From Pseudomonas uvaldensis (GTDB lineage Bacteria; Pseudomonadota; Gammaproteobacteria; Pseudomonadales; Pseudomonadaceae), in assembly GCF_021271205.1 (NCBI RefSeq), contig NZ_JAIWKS010000001.1, positions 434,001 through 498,000 on the forward strand: DNA of 64,000 nucleotides, given 5' to 3'. A program made the translations under genes and the position numbers. Every line of letters starts with the position of its first letter. Position 1 is the stretch's first letter. The notes below the pieces were generated by a model. The model saw nothing but the letters and a program-made list of their open reading frames with translations, searched no databases and had not been told where the DNA came from. Below are positions 9,992 through 18,993 of this stretch, in pieces.

Positions 9992-11105
9992 TCAAGCCAC
10001 CCATTTCCTTGATTAGCCGCTGCACACCCAACCCATCACAAACATCGCGCGCGCTGTGGCTCAGCTCTGCCAGAATTTTCTCGTCCTCTACGACGCGCAT
10101 GGCTAGAGGCAAGCATTCATGGATATCGCTTACTTGCTCGATCAACAATACACTTCCTGAGTTTGATAATGCCTTAGCGCCCGACCGTTGATTATCTGCC
10201 AATACCACCATAATTGTAGGGACGCCCAAACAACACCGCTCCCATGAAGTACTTCCAGCAGCCCCGATAACAACATCTGCCGATACCATCTGTTCTGCCA
10301 TGTCAGTGATATTAACAAGCACTTCTGTAGGCCAAGGCATGTGGGACGCGGTGTCTAGCACTTCGGCCAGGTATGGGGCTTTCAGTCCCATTATGACAGT
10401 AATGCGACCATTCGCTGGTAGTGCGCAACATTTCAAGGCCTCCAGGGTCGCCTTCGTTGCATTCGAATGATCGACACCCCCCATCGTAATCAAGATATGT
10501 TGAACACGAGGATGGCGACGTCGCTCAAGGCTCTTCTCGCGAAGCCTGGCGAACTCCGACCGCAGAAGCGCGTACTGCGGCCCGACCAGAAGCTGGCATC
10601 CGCCGGGAACCAATGACGTGTAGTCTTCTTTCACTCGCCCCAGGTTCTGGTCAAGTAGCAAATCGCAAATGTGCTCGCGATCAGCCAAGTCATCGATGAC
10701 CAGAAGATGGGTGAAAAATACTCGGAGAGAGCGCTCCCATTCCACGTCCAAGGCGTAATGGTCAACGATCAACCAATCTGGCCTGAGATCTTCAAGAATC
10801 ACTGCACAGGCTTCTGCGTCCTGATTCTGGCTCACTCCCAGCCAAGCAGCATGTGCGAGCCCACCGGCCCGCTCAGCATGGGTATCGGCCCCTACTTCAG
10901 CGCAAGCGTGCCCCAAGCCGTAAGCTCCAAACCCCTCGCTCCGGATAAAGTCAGTCAGATGACCGGGATGCTCCCGACAGATAAACAAACACTCGGCCCC
11001 CCCCGCCCTCAACGCCTTGGCTAACGTCAGGCAACGCATGACGTGCCCGCTACCCATCTGCAGCGAAGCATCGACCCGGAATACAACGGTGGCCTTGTTT
11101 ACCAT
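9984..11105 (-). CDS. pseG: UDP-2,4-diacetamido-2,4,6-trideoxy-beta-L-altropyranose hydrolase
   Basis: 373 aa, GT-B-like fold. The N-terminus VFRVDASLQMGSGHVMRCL carries the G-S-G-H motif whose histidine is the catalytic base in PseG. The C-terminal half has HILITMGGVDHSN and VIGAAGSTSWERCCLGVP, the nucleotide-sugar binding part shared with MurG-like enzymes. It removes UDP from the diacetamido sugar to give the substrate of PseI. It overlaps the SDR gene upstream by 7 bp and pseH downstream by 8 bp. Confidence 0.9.
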   Translation of the reverse strand: MVNKATVVFRVDASLQMGSGHVMRCLTLAKALRAGGAECLFICREHPGHLTDFIRSEGFGAYGLGHACAEVGADTHAERAGGLAHAAWLGVSQNQDAEACAVILEDLRPDWLIVDHYALDVEWERSLRVFFTHLLVIDDLADREHICDLLLDQNLGRVKEDYTSLVPGGCQLLVGPQYALLRSEFARLREKSLERRRHPRVQHILITMGGVDHSNATKATLEALKCCALPANGRITVIMGLKAPYLAEVLDTASHMPWPTEVLVNITDMAEQMVSADVVIGAAGSTSWERCCLGVPTIMVVLADNQRSGAKALSNSGSVLLIEQVSDIHECLPLAMRVVEDEKILAELSHSARDVCDGLGVQRLIKEMGGLNA

Positions 11106-11902
11106 GCCGTCCAGCCGCCATCCACGACAAGGTTGGTGCCATTTACAAAGGAAGCAGCGGACGATGCAAGGAACAGTATGGGCCCCATCATCTCCCGGGC
11201 TTGACCGATGCGCCCCATTGGAACTTTCTGTTCGAGCCTGGCAATAAATTCAGGGCTGGTCTGCTGTACTTGTGTCGATGGGAAAGGACCAGGCGAAATC
11301 GAGTTTACGCGGATTCCCTCTTTTCCAAATTCGCATGCTGCGTACTTGCTCCATTGAATCATCGCCGCCTTGGCAGCCCCATAAAAAGGAGGGTTGGTGC
11401 CACCAGCGGTATCATAGATTCGAGGGTCTGGGCTTACCACACCGTACATTGATCCAACGTTTATTACCGAAGCTTCTCCAGTGGAACGAACAGCTCTTCT
11501 TAATGAAGACAGAGAATATTTCAGAAGATTATGAGCAGCCATGACCGATACTTCATAAGCATCGAGATAACTCTTGCCACAACTGGCCTCTATTGTTCCG
11601 CCGCCTCCTGCGTAAGCATTGTTAATTAACACATGCAACTCGCGCGGAGCAAATTTATCCATATACCCAGCTACCTGCACTTCATCGCTCACATCGAATA
11701 TCGCGAGTTCGGCAGACAAACCGTTGTCCAACAGTTCATTGACCAGCAACAATCCACGCTGTGATGAACGAGAGTTTACCAACACATGCGCGCCCGCACT
11801 TGCCACAGCGTTGCACATCGCGGTCCCCAGGTAACCTGTAGCCCCCGTAATCAACACGTTTTTGCCGGACAAAGAGAACAGCTCAAGTCCTTTGTTCAAC
11901 AC
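11099..11902 (-). CDS. SDR-family oxidoreductase in the pse operon (PtmA-like)
   Basis: 267 aa classical SDR. NAD(P)-binding ITGATGYLG sits near residues 18-26, NNAYAGGGG near 91-99 and the active-site YGAAKAA near 174-180, followed by SPGPFPSTQ and VVDGGWTAW at the C-terminus. The nearest thing I recognise is the PtmA-type SDR of flagellin-glycan loci. No SDR beyond PseB is required for standard Pse synthesis, so this enzyme probably tailors the sugar or another O-unit component; the substrate is unknown. It begins with GTG immediately after the TGA of the fusion gene, with no untranslated gap. Confidence 0.75.
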   Translation of the reverse strand: MLNKGLELFSLSGKNVLITGATGYLGTAMCNAVASAGAHVLVNSRSSQRGLLLVNELLDNGLSAELAIFDVSDEVQVAGYMDKFAPRELHVLINNAYAGGGGTIEASCGKSYLDAYEVSVMAAHNLLKYSLSSLRRAVRSTGEASVINVGSMYGVVSPDPRIYDTAGGTNPPFYGAAKAAMIQWSKYAACEFGKEGIRVNSISPGPFPSTQVQQTSPEFIARLEQKVPMGRIGQAREMMGPILFLASSAASFVNGTNLVVDGGWTAW

Positions 11903-13528
11903 TCAGCTCCTTAGCCAGCACGCTGGATTCAATGTCTGCTCCGCCAACCGAGGACGCGAGGCCTGAAGCATTGTTATCTCTTCGGCTTCCAGCGGCGACT
12001 TGCAAAACAGTTCCAAGTTTTCCTTCAACTGCTCGCTGGTCTCCATTCCCACAGCGATGCCATCGACCCATGTTAGCCCACGCAAATATGCAAGGCACAG
12101 ATCAACGATGCTACTGCGTCCCATATTGGATACCTGTTCGTTCAGCCAGTTACGCACCGCAACAGAACTCCCAACATGGGCTGATCGCCAATTTTCTTCA
12201 CTGTCACTCACCAACAAGCCCTGCAACAAAGCACTACGGATATGAATGGTGAGCGGCCGGCGACGCTTGATTTCTTCAACGAGCGAAATCGAGTTGTCCC
12301 ATCGCCAGTCCAACAGATTGCAAGGAAGCTGGACATGACTCACAAGCGGCTCATCAAGCACCCGGCGTAGTTCTGCGGGGTTCTGGACAGAGACGCCCAG
12401 CAGCTTGATGACGCCATCCTGCTTCAGCTGGACAAGCCTCTCCCATGCGGCCCCTTGCCATTGATCAAGCTGAGCGGCTCGATGCAGCATGACGATGTCC
12501 AACGTTGTCGTGCCCAAGCGATAGCAAGATTCGAAAACACTGGCATCCACTGCCGAGCGGATCCAGAAGGACGCTGCATCATCAGGGCAGTCTGCCAAAG
12601 GACTGAGCTTGGTAATTACAGAGACGCGTCCCTCCCAGCCCCCCTTGAAAGCATTGCCAACCACGGCTTCGCTAGAACCGTATGCCCGGGCCGTATCGAT
12701 ATAGGCAACACCATTGTTTACTGCTGTACGAAGCATCTCACAGGCTTGGGCGAGGTTTGGGCGGCCAGAGGTATTATTTACCCCGTAGTCCAATCCTAAC
12801 TGCACCGTACCGAACACCAACTTACTAGCCGCTTGCGTTACCACCGGCCCATCCGGCAGCGCCTTCAATTTATCAATTAACTGTTCACAGTTCACATTTA
12901 CGGCATCGTCAACCGAATTGAATACTCTTTGGACTCGCAAGTAATCATCAAGGTTGTCAACCGTGCAGCGCAACAATCCTAGGCCGAGCGACGTGTTGCC
13001 TTTAAAATAGTGACGCCCAAATCGCTTGATTATCAATGGCGTCACGTGCTCAAGATCAAACGCTTCGACGGCATTTGCCAATGCCCAGCGTAGATGCCTC
13101 AATCGTGTAACTTCAGCACTAACCCCATAGGGCAGGCCAGATTCCACACCATTGCAGCAGAGGTATTCGTATTCCCCCTCGACAAATACTCTTTCGAGCT
13201 CATCTAACAGACAGCCGTCAGGGAACACATTGTCCGCTGTTAGACGAAATACGATTGCGTCATCGTCGTACGCCTCTAACGCCAGGACAACACGTTCCAG
13301 CGTATTTTCAAGGCTGCCCCGAAAACAAGTTAGGCCATGATGGGCGATTAAATCAGCAAGTGCATCATCGCTGGCCAGGCTCGAGGTCGCCACTATCACA
13401 TCTCGGCCAGTATTAGCCGCACGCTTAGCTGCCAGTAAAGCCAGAGGAATTCCCTTAACAGGCAGCAGCACCTTACCAGGGAGACGAGACGAGGAAGTTC
13501 TGGCCTGCAGCACAGCTACACTTGTCAT
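11903..13528 (-). CDS. Fusion protein: SpsF-type cytidylyltransferase + aldo/keto reductase
   Basis: 541 aa with two domains. Residues 1-230 are an SpsF/CMP-KDO-synthetase-like nucleotidyltransferase: VAVLQARTSSSRLPGKVLLP (4-23), VATSSLASDDALADL and FRLTADNVFPD near 94-104. Residues 236-520 are an aldo/keto reductase beginning KLVFGTVQLGLDYG, with the complete catalytic set Asp278 and Tyr283 (DTARAYG), Lys307 and His349 (IVMLHR). No separate PseF/NeuA-type CMP-sugar synthetase is present, so the first half most likely makes the CMP-nonulosonic acid. The reductase role is unknown. It overlaps pseC by 4 bp (ATGA). Domain calls are firm; pathway role is inference. Confidence 0.8.
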   Translation of the reverse strand: MTSVAVLQARTSSSRLPGKVLLPVKGIPLALLAAKRAANTGRDVIVATSSLASDDALADLIAHHGLTCFRGSLENTLERVVLALEAYDDDAIVFRLTADNVFPDGCLLDELERVFVEGEYEYLCCNGVESGLPYGVSAEVTRLRHLRWALANAVEAFDLEHVTPLIIKRFGRHYFKGNTSLGLGLLRCTVDNLDDYLRVQRVFNSVDDAVNVNCEQLIDKLKALPDGPVVTQAASKLVFGTVQLGLDYGVNNTSGRPNLAQACEMLRTAVNNGVAYIDTARAYGSSEAVVGNAFKGGWEGRVSVITKLSPLADCPDDAASFWIRSAVDASVFESCYRLGTTTLDIVMLHRAAQLDQWQGAAWERLVQLKQDGVIKLLGVSVQNPAELRRVLDEPLVSHVQLPCNLLDWRWDNSISLVEEIKRRRPLTIHIRSALLQGLLVSDSEENWRSAHVGSSVAVRNWLNEQVSNMGRSSIVDLCLAYLRGLTWVDGIAVGMETSEQLKENLELFCKSPLEAEEITMLQASRPRLAEQTLNPACWLRS

Positions 13529-14682
13529 GAAATGGCCTTTTGCAACGAGGCGATTACCGCATCCTGCTGATCCGATGTCATGGTTTGAAACATTGGAATG
13601 CTGATGGCTTCGCGGTAATAACTCTGAGCCTCCGGAAACTCCTCAGGTTTAAAACCCATCCGTGCATAATAAGGTTGTGTGTGGACTGGTATGTAGTGCA
13701 GATTCACACCAATTCCTTGTTCTCGTAACGACTCGAACACTTGCCGGTGCGTTTTTGCGATCTTCTCCAATTGCAGTCGGATCACATAAAGATGCAGGCC
13801 CGAATAGCTATCAGCATGCTGCCAAGGGAGTGTTATAGGCAATGTCGATAGCTGCTCATTATAACGAGCAGCCAACTGATGGCGTCGAGCGATGTATTGA
13901 TCCAATCGCTCCATTTGACTGACGCCCAAGGCTGCCTGCAATTCGGTCATCCGGTAGTTGAAACCCAGATCAATCTGCTGGTAGTACCAAGGACCGTCAG
14001 TTTCCTGAGTCATATACTGTACGTCGCGGGTAATACCGTGACTACGCAGCAACGCCATCTTGTTCGCCAGTTCGGCGTTGTTAGTCACCGCCATACCGCC
14101 TTCGGCGGTAGTGATGATTTTTACCGGATGAAAGCTGAATACGGTAATGTCGCTATATTTACCGTTACCAATGAACTCGCCTTTATACTTTCCACCGATG
14201 GCGTGCGAAGCATCTTCGATTATTTTGAATCCATAACGCTTGGCTAAGCTATGGATTGCTTGCATATCGCAAGGCTGGCCACAGAGGTGTACCGGCACTA
14301 CCACTTTTGGCAGCGTACCGTCTCGCTCAGACTGCTCCAATTTGCGTTCAAGCGCAACGGGGCAAAGATTATAAGTTTTTGGATCTATATCCACGAAATC
14401 AACTTTTGCCCCACAATACAGTCCGCAGTTGGCAGATGCCACAAACGTAATAGGGCTCGTCCATAAACGGTCGCCCGGACCAAGACCCAATGCAAGACAA
14501 GCAATGTGCAACGCAGATGTCGCGCTGTTAACTGCCAACGCGTGACTGGCACCGACATGCTGAGCAACCAACTGTTCGAAGCGAGGCACCATCGGGCCCT
14601 GGGTTAGAAAGTCGGATTGCAACACCCCAATTACCGCATCGATGTCAGCTTGGGTTATATCCTGGCGACCGTAGGGAATCAT
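13525..14682 (-). CDS. pseC: UDP-4-amino-4,6-dideoxy-N-acetyl-beta-L-altrosamine transaminase
   Basis: 385 aa PLP-dependent DegT/DnrJ/EryC1 aminotransferase. MIPYGRQDIT at the start, IIEDASHAIGG with the cofactor aspartate near 157, and VFSFHPVKIITTAEGG with the PLP lysine at about 188 are diagnostic. It aminates the 4-keto sugar made by PseB using glutamate. The gene starts 3 bp after the pseB stop. Confidence 0.93.
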   Translation of the reverse strand: MIPYGRQDITQADIDAVIGVLQSDFLTQGPMVPRFEQLVAQHVGASHALAVNSATSALHIACLALGLGPGDRLWTSPITFVASANCGLYCGAKVDFVDIDPKTYNLCPVALERKLEQSERDGTLPKVVVPVHLCGQPCDMQAIHSLAKRYGFKIIEDASHAIGGKYKGEFIGNGKYSDITVFSFHPVKIITTAEGGMAVTNNAELANKMALLRSHGITRDVQYMTQETDGPWYYQQIDLGFNYRMTELQAALGVSQMERLDQYIARRHQLAARYNEQLSTLPITLPWQHADSYSGLHLYVIRLQLEKIAKTHRQVFESLREQGIGVNLHYIPVHTQPYYARMGFKPEEFPEAQSYYREAISIPMFQTMTSDQQDAVIASLQKAIS

Positions 14683-14685
14683 CGA

Positions 14686-15684
14686 TCAGATACTCCCAAT
14701 CTTGGCTTCGTTGAGATTGATCCAATTGCGCAGATCGTCGTCGCTCATCCATTCAGTGTTGTTATCGCTGGAGTAAACGAACCCCTCAGCGACCTTCTTG
14801 CCATCCTTGATGCGCTTCGGACAAGTTGCCCAGTCATTGATCACCGGAAGGATTTTGAAGTGCTCCGGATACTCATACGTGTAGTAGGAGTCTTCAGCAC
14901 TGATCATTTGTTCGTGGAGTTTTTCACCTGGGCGGATACCGACGATTGTCTGCTTGGCATCAGGGGCAACGACGCGGGCTAGATCGGTTACCTTCATTGA
15001 AGGGATCTTCTTTACATAGATTTCCCCGCCTTCCATGTCTTCAAAAGCATGCCAGACCAGCTCTACCCCCTCTTCCAGGGAGATCATGAAACGAGTCATG
15101 CGATCATCCGTGATCGGCAGTTCCCCTTTACCCTTGATCGACATGAAAAACGGAATGACCGAACCGCGCGACCCCATGACGTTACCGTAGCGCACGACCG
15201 CCATGCGAGTTTCGTGGCCACCGGCGTAGGAGTTACCGGCAACGAACAGCTTGTCCGACGCCAGTTTGGTTGCGCCATACAGGTTGATCGGACTGCTGGC
15301 TTTATCGGTGGACAAGGCTACGACACGCTTGACGCCTTTATCGATGCACGCGTCGATAAGGTTCATGGCACCATTGATATTGGTTTTGATGCACTCAAAA
15401 GGGTTGTATTCCGCCGTTGGAACGATCTTGGTCGCCGCAGCATGGACTACGTAATCGACGCCATCCAAGGCTCGGTACAAGCGCTCCTTGTCGCGAACGT
15501 CGCCAATAAAGAAGCGAACACGCGAGTCGCCCTCAAACTTCTTCGCCATGTCCCACTGCTTCATCTCATCCCGGGAAAAAATGATGATTTTTTTCGGGTT
15601 GTATTTTGCCAGGGTCATAGGCACGAACGTATTACCGAAAGAGCCGGTACCGCCGGTGATGAGAATGGTTTTGTTGGTAAACAT
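14686..15684 (-). CDS. pseB: UDP-N-acetylglucosamine 4,6-dehydratase (inverting)
   Basis: 332 aa SDR with ILITGGTGSFGN (7-18), FSRDEMKQWDM, ALSTDKASSPINLYGATKLA (catalytic Asp-Lys and Tyr-x-x-x-Lys) and RYGNVMGSRGSVIPFF. These are the conserved blocks of FlaA1/PseB, which dehydrates and C5-epimerises UDP-GlcNAc, the first step of pseudaminic acid synthesis. AAGGGACG precedes the ATG. The cytoplasmic enzyme commits UDP-GlcNAc to the operon's nonulosonic acid; it lies 33 bp after the flippase gene. Confidence 0.95.
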   Translation of the reverse strand: MFTNKTILITGGTGSFGNTFVPMTLAKYNPKKIIIFSRDEMKQWDMAKKFEGDSRVRFFIGDVRDKERLYRALDGVDYVVHAAATKIVPTAEYNPFECIKTNINGAMNLIDACIDKGVKRVVALSTDKASSPINLYGATKLASDKLFVAGNSYAGGHETRMAVVRYGNVMGSRGSVIPFFMSIKGKGELPITDDRMTRFMISLEEGVELVWHAFEDMEGGEIYVKKIPSMKVTDLARVVAPDAKQTIVGIRPGEKLHEQMISAEDSYYTYEYPEHFKILPVINDWATCPKRIKDGKKVAEGFVYSSDNNTEWMSDDDLRNWINLNEAKIGSI

Positions 15685-15716
15685 TGACGCGTCCCTTGGT
15701 TACTTCCCGCACGAGG

Positions 15717-16973
15717 TCAGGATTGGAATAAACGGTAAGGTGCTGGAGTCAGGCGGTGGAAACTCCAAGCCTTCCAGCACAGAACGAAGAAAAAGCTGAT
15801 GCACAATCCTAACGGCACCGCCAGCTGGGGCCAAAATTGCGCAAAAATCCAGGTGGCCAGAACGAATACTATCAAACTGACGATGTGACTGTGGATAATG
15901 GGCCGATCATGCCCTTGAGCATATAGCCCAAAATGCGGAACCATGCCTACCGCATAGAGCACGGTAGCCGATAGGATCCAGACGAAAAGCCCTTGCTGCG
16001 CGCTGTACAGCGGCCTGTCAAGCCACAGCAGCAACGGCCCCACCGCCAATAGCCCGGCCACAGAAAAAATGCAGGAAAAGCTGATCGTCTGCAGCAAGAG
16101 CCTACGCATTCCGCTACGAAATCCAGCTGCATTTCCCTGCTGATGAGCGCTTATCAACCCAGGGTAGATAAATGCGAATACACCAGCATCCAGAAAAGAG
16201 ATAAGCGCCATACTGATTCCCATGAACAGCACATAGGCTCCCAGTGCATCGAGCCCCGCCAGGTGTCCAAACCAGTAACGATCCAGAGTGAAAAGCGCAC
16301 GGATAGCCAACGTCGCAATCAACAGCGCAAACGCGAGCTTCAGCCCCTTCAAGACCCAAGCCCAATCAATTTCCTGCTGCCACCCGGACAGCCTCATTCG
16401 CCATACTCTGGAAAATCCTAAGGATAGAGCCACCAGGCTTCCCAGAACCCACGCACCCAATACAACATCAAGATCTCGGGTCTTCGGAACTCCCCACATC
16501 ATTCCGGCCACCAAGACCGCCCATATACCGGAACGAAAAAAAAGAACCAGGCTCGCATACAGTTGATCAGACACCGCCACCAGCAAGCGACCGAGTTCCT
16601 GAGTAAGGTGCTCAAGAACCAATAACGCAAAAAACCAACCGATGACACTTACAGGTAGCAACCCACCGATAAAAATCAAAGTCAGCAATGGCAGAAAAAC
16701 CACGTACAGCACCAACGTCAACGCGCCTTGAGCCTTGAGCAGCCCTCCCCATTCCTTCCGGTCACGCTTAAGCAGCTCGCGGGTGCTGTAGGTATAAAAG
16801 TCAAAACCCAAAAAATACAAGGAGTAACTTACGGTAGCAGCCAGCAAACCGTAGACACCCAACTCTCCGGGCTCAAGAAATCGAGCCAGAAAAAATATAA
16901 GTAAAAACTTACTTACCAGTGTCAAACCGCGAATTGCGATATTGGTAAGCTGTGATAAATTTCGCGTGCGCAT
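15717..16973 (-). CDS. wzx: O-antigen flippase (Wzx, polysaccharide biosynthesis transporter)
   Basis: 418 aa with about 12 predicted membrane helices and short loops. The start MRTRNLSQLTNIAIRGLTLV followed by FLARFLEPGELGVYGLLAA is typical of the Wzx/MATE-like fold that moves the lipid-linked O-unit to the periplasm. It is the first gene of the island operon, 33 bp before pseB. Wzx specificity cannot be read from sequence. Confidence 0.88.
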   Translation of the reverse strand: MRTRNLSQLTNIAIRGLTLVSKFLLIFFLARFLEPGELGVYGLLAATVSYSLYFLGFDFYTYSTRELLKRDRKEWGGLLKAQGALTLVLYVVFLPLLTLIFIGGLLPVSVIGWFFALLVLEHLTQELGRLLVAVSDQLYASLVLFFRSGIWAVLVAGMMWGVPKTRDLDVVLGAWVLGSLVALSLGFSRVWRMRLSGWQQEIDWAWVLKGLKLAFALLIATLAIRALFTLDRYWFGHLAGLDALGAYVLFMGISMALISFLDAGVFAFIYPGLISAHQQGNAAGFRSGMRRLLLQTISFSCIFSVAGLLAVGPLLLWLDRPLYSAQQGLFVWILSATVLYAVGMVPHFGLYAQGHDRPIIHSHIVSLIVFVLATWIFAQFWPQLAVPLGLCISFFFVLCWKAWSFHRLTPAPYRLFQS

Positions 16974-17060
16974 GAGATATTCTATTCGGCTTTGCTACTG
17001 CGCAGCGATGGCTGCAGAAAGATACCGTTGCCCCCTCCTCATTAGTGCGCCGCCCTCACA

Positions 17061-17089
17061 ATCATGAATAGAACAAGCTCTATCGACAA
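17061..17089 (-). promoter_or_regulatory. Candidate sigma-70 promoter for the O-antigen operon
   Basis: On the minus strand TTGTCG (17084-17089) and CATGAT (17061-17066) are separated by 17 bp, in the gap between the wzz terminator and the wzx start. Match to consensus is only moderate (about 3-4 of 6 in each box). It is the best-placed promoter I can find before the operon. Confidence 0.3.
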
Positions 17090-17145
17090 TTGGATGCTAC
17101 AGGCACAGCGAGGAAGGAGGATCTTTTTATTTTAGGCCAACACTA

Positions 17146-17186
17146 AAAACCCGCCACAGCCGAACAACCCAGGCTATGGCGAGTTT
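17146..17186 (-). terminator. Rho-independent terminator after wzz
   Basis: On the minus strand a 14-bp stem (two G-U pairs) formed by 17173-17186 and 17149-17162, with a 10-nt loop, is followed by TTTTT. It lies about 20 bp past the wzz stop and separates wzz from the wzx-pse operon, which must therefore have its own promoter or read-through. Confidence 0.85.
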
Positions 17187-17206
17187 GAACAAGCACACCG
17201 TGTTTA

Positions 17207-18265
17207 TTACACCGGATGAGCTTGCCTTTGTTTGCTTCGGCCTATCACAAATCTAACAAGGGCTATAAAACCGCCCAGCACAAAGCCCACAACAATACCC
17301 AAGATAAGAATCAGAGCTTTCTTGGGTTTTACTGGACTCTCTGGCACATCGACGTTACCGTCCTGCCGATAAATCGAAACACGCTCAGGATCAATATTCA
17401 ACTTACGATAGAAGTTGTACCGCATTTGCAACAACCGCAAATCCTTGATAAAGGCGTCATCGGAAGAACGCGACTCCAACGCATTGATTTCGGCGATCAG
17501 CGCCTTGCTGCCTCGCTGGTAATCCATCTTGTTATTTGTCTCTACCGTGATATCGATAGCGGCGGAAGAATTGATTGTAGGCGTTGTGAGCCCGATTGCC
17601 TGCGCAATCTTCAATGCTTCGCGAAGTTGCTGTATACGATCCTCTCGTATCCGCAGCGCATTTTCGCGCAAGCTGACAATTCTCTGTTCAAGGTTACGCG
17701 CCCTGACCGAAGCTTCGGTGGTGACGTTCTTGATCAGTTCCGACTCTGCAGCATCATTAGCGCGCTGTACATAGGCCTTGGCCCACTCTGTGGCCTCTAC
17801 CGGATTGTCACTCCTGACAGTAACTGAAAACCGATCCGGAGTGTCCTTGCCAGGACCTTTTATTATTAAATCGCGAGAGAAGCGCTCATACACCCGGTCC
17901 AACGCCCCTTTCCGCTGAGATTCCTCGAGAGAAGGAAGGTACACCTCATTGAAGAATGCCTGCCGAAGAGTTTCCGCCTGCAGGTTCCGGGCAAACACAT
18001 CATAAACATGCTGGATAGTATAAAGATCCAACTCCGTGCTTTTCCCTCGACCATAATTCAGCTCAGCAATGCCGTTCTGGGTAGGAGGCATAATAAAAAG
18101 CTTGGCTTCATAAACCGGCTTACTGAGGAACGCGTAAGCGCCTGCGCCCACGGCAACCAGTAGAGCCACTCCCAAGATCAGCCATTTTTGAACCCAGAGA
18201 CCTTGAGCCAGTTCAATCAGATCAACTTCATCAGCGCCACGAGCTTCAATACGATCATTTTGCAT
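17207..18265 (-). CDS. wzz: O-antigen chain-length determinant protein Wzz
   Basis: 352 aa polysaccharide co-polymerase. One membrane helix near residues 28-50 (LILGVALLVAVGAGAYAF), a long, largely helical periplasmic part and a second helix near 325-345 preceded by the proline-rich VPESPVKPKKAL motif are the Wzz plan. It sets the modal length of O-antigen made by Wzy. The frame continues 16 codons upstream, but the ATG at 18263-18265 with GGGGA upstream gives the usual short cytosolic N-terminus (MQNDRIEARG). Position between the ihfB/lapA pair and the O-antigen genes matches the Pseudomonas O-antigen locus. Confidence 0.92.
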   Translation of the reverse strand: MQNDRIEARGADEVDLIELAQGLWVQKWLILGVALLVAVGAGAYAFLSKPVYEAKLFIMPPTQNGIAELNYGRGKSTELDLYTIQHVYDVFARNLQAETLRQAFFNEVYLPSLEESQRKGALDRVYERFSRDLIIKGPGKDTPDRFSVTVRSDNPVEATEWAKAYVQRANDAAESELIKNVTTEASVRARNLEQRIVSLRENALRIREDRIQQLREALKIAQAIGLTTPTINSSAAIDITVETNNKMDYQRGSKALIAEINALESRSSDDAFIKDLRLLQMRYNFYRKLNIDPERVSIYRQDGNVDVPESPVKPKKALILILGIVVGFVLGGFIALVRFVIGRSKQRQAHPV

Positions 18266-18444
18266 GAAGATCCCCGCCCGATATCGCACTTGCAGACACA
18301 TCAAACGCATCAAAAGGCAAAACGAGCAAGGCCTCAGCAGATACAGTAAAAAACGGAGTCAGATTCAATACGAACAAAACGCACCCAAAAGTCAGAAAAA
18401 TTGCAGACAGTGATCCTTACCAAGACTACGGGCTCAGGCATCCA

Positions 18445-18669
18445 TTATTTCAACCGTCGACTCACACCAATGAACCATGTGAGCAGAGGTCCTATCATCA
18501 TACCAGCGAGAAGCGCCAGCAGCACGAAAACCGAGATCGGAAATTGCGGACCCGACCACCCCAAGAATAGCAGCGTAACGGGCTGACGATTTTCGAGCAC
18601 GAACAGGACAATGGCAGCAGCCACGAGTAGCACAGCTACGACAAACATCAGGCGCTTAATGTTCCGCAT
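18445..18669 (-). CDS. lapA: LapA-domain inner membrane protein
   Basis: 74 aa from the ATG at 18667-18669 (an in-frame GTG lies two codons upstream). Two membrane helices flank the conserved ENRQPVTLLFLGW segment, the DUF1049/LapA signature. In E. coli LapA works with LapB in LPS assembly and LpxC turnover; here no lapB follows. Its place between ihfB and wzz fits an envelope role. AAGGGGG precedes the start. Confidence 0.8.
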   Translation of the reverse strand: MRNIKRLMFVVAVLLVAAAIVLFVLENRQPVTLLFLGWSGPQFPISVFVLLALLAGMMIGPLLTWFIGVSRRLK

Positions 18670-18696
18670 CCCCACCCCCTTTTCGTCGATTCTCCT

Positions 18697-18993
18697 TTAA
18701 AGGTCACTCCCCTCCTCCTCATTCACACGATCCCTGAGCTCCTTACCTGGCTTGAAATGAGGAACGAATTTGCCGTCCAGGCTTACCGACTGCCCGGTCT
18801 TGGGATTACGCCCTACCCGCGGAGCACGGTAATGCAGGGAAAAACTGCCAAAGCCACGGATCTCGATACGATCCCCGGTCGCCAGGCACTGGGACATTTG
18901 TTCAAGCATGGTCTTGATGGCCAGCTCCACATCTTTGGATGAGAGTAGCCCTTGATGGGTGACAATTCGTTCGATCAACTCCGACTTCGTCAT
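18697..18993 (-). CDS. ihfB: Integration host factor subunit beta
   Basis: 98 aa HU-fold DNA-bending protein: [10 protein letters not shown] at the start, [15 protein letters not shown] and [10 protein letters not shown], the intercalating-proline arm typical of IHF-beta. It pairs with IHF-alpha in nucleoid organisation, sigma-54 activation and recombination. GAAGGGAAAAAT precedes the ATG. The lapA gene starts 27 bp downstream. Confidence 0.97.
   Translation of the reverse strand: MTKSELIERIVTHQGLLSSKDVELAIKTMLEQMSQCLATGDRIEIRGFGSFSLHYRAPRVGRNPKTGQSVSLDGKFVPHFKPGKELRDRVNEEEGSDL

Noticed and set aside
16981..17020. JUMPstart/ops-like sequence before wzx on the minus strand (GCGCAGTAGCAAAGCC)
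   Set aside because: Only GTAGC and AAGCC match; the GGCGGTAGCGTG ops core is absent, so RfaH-type control is not supported.
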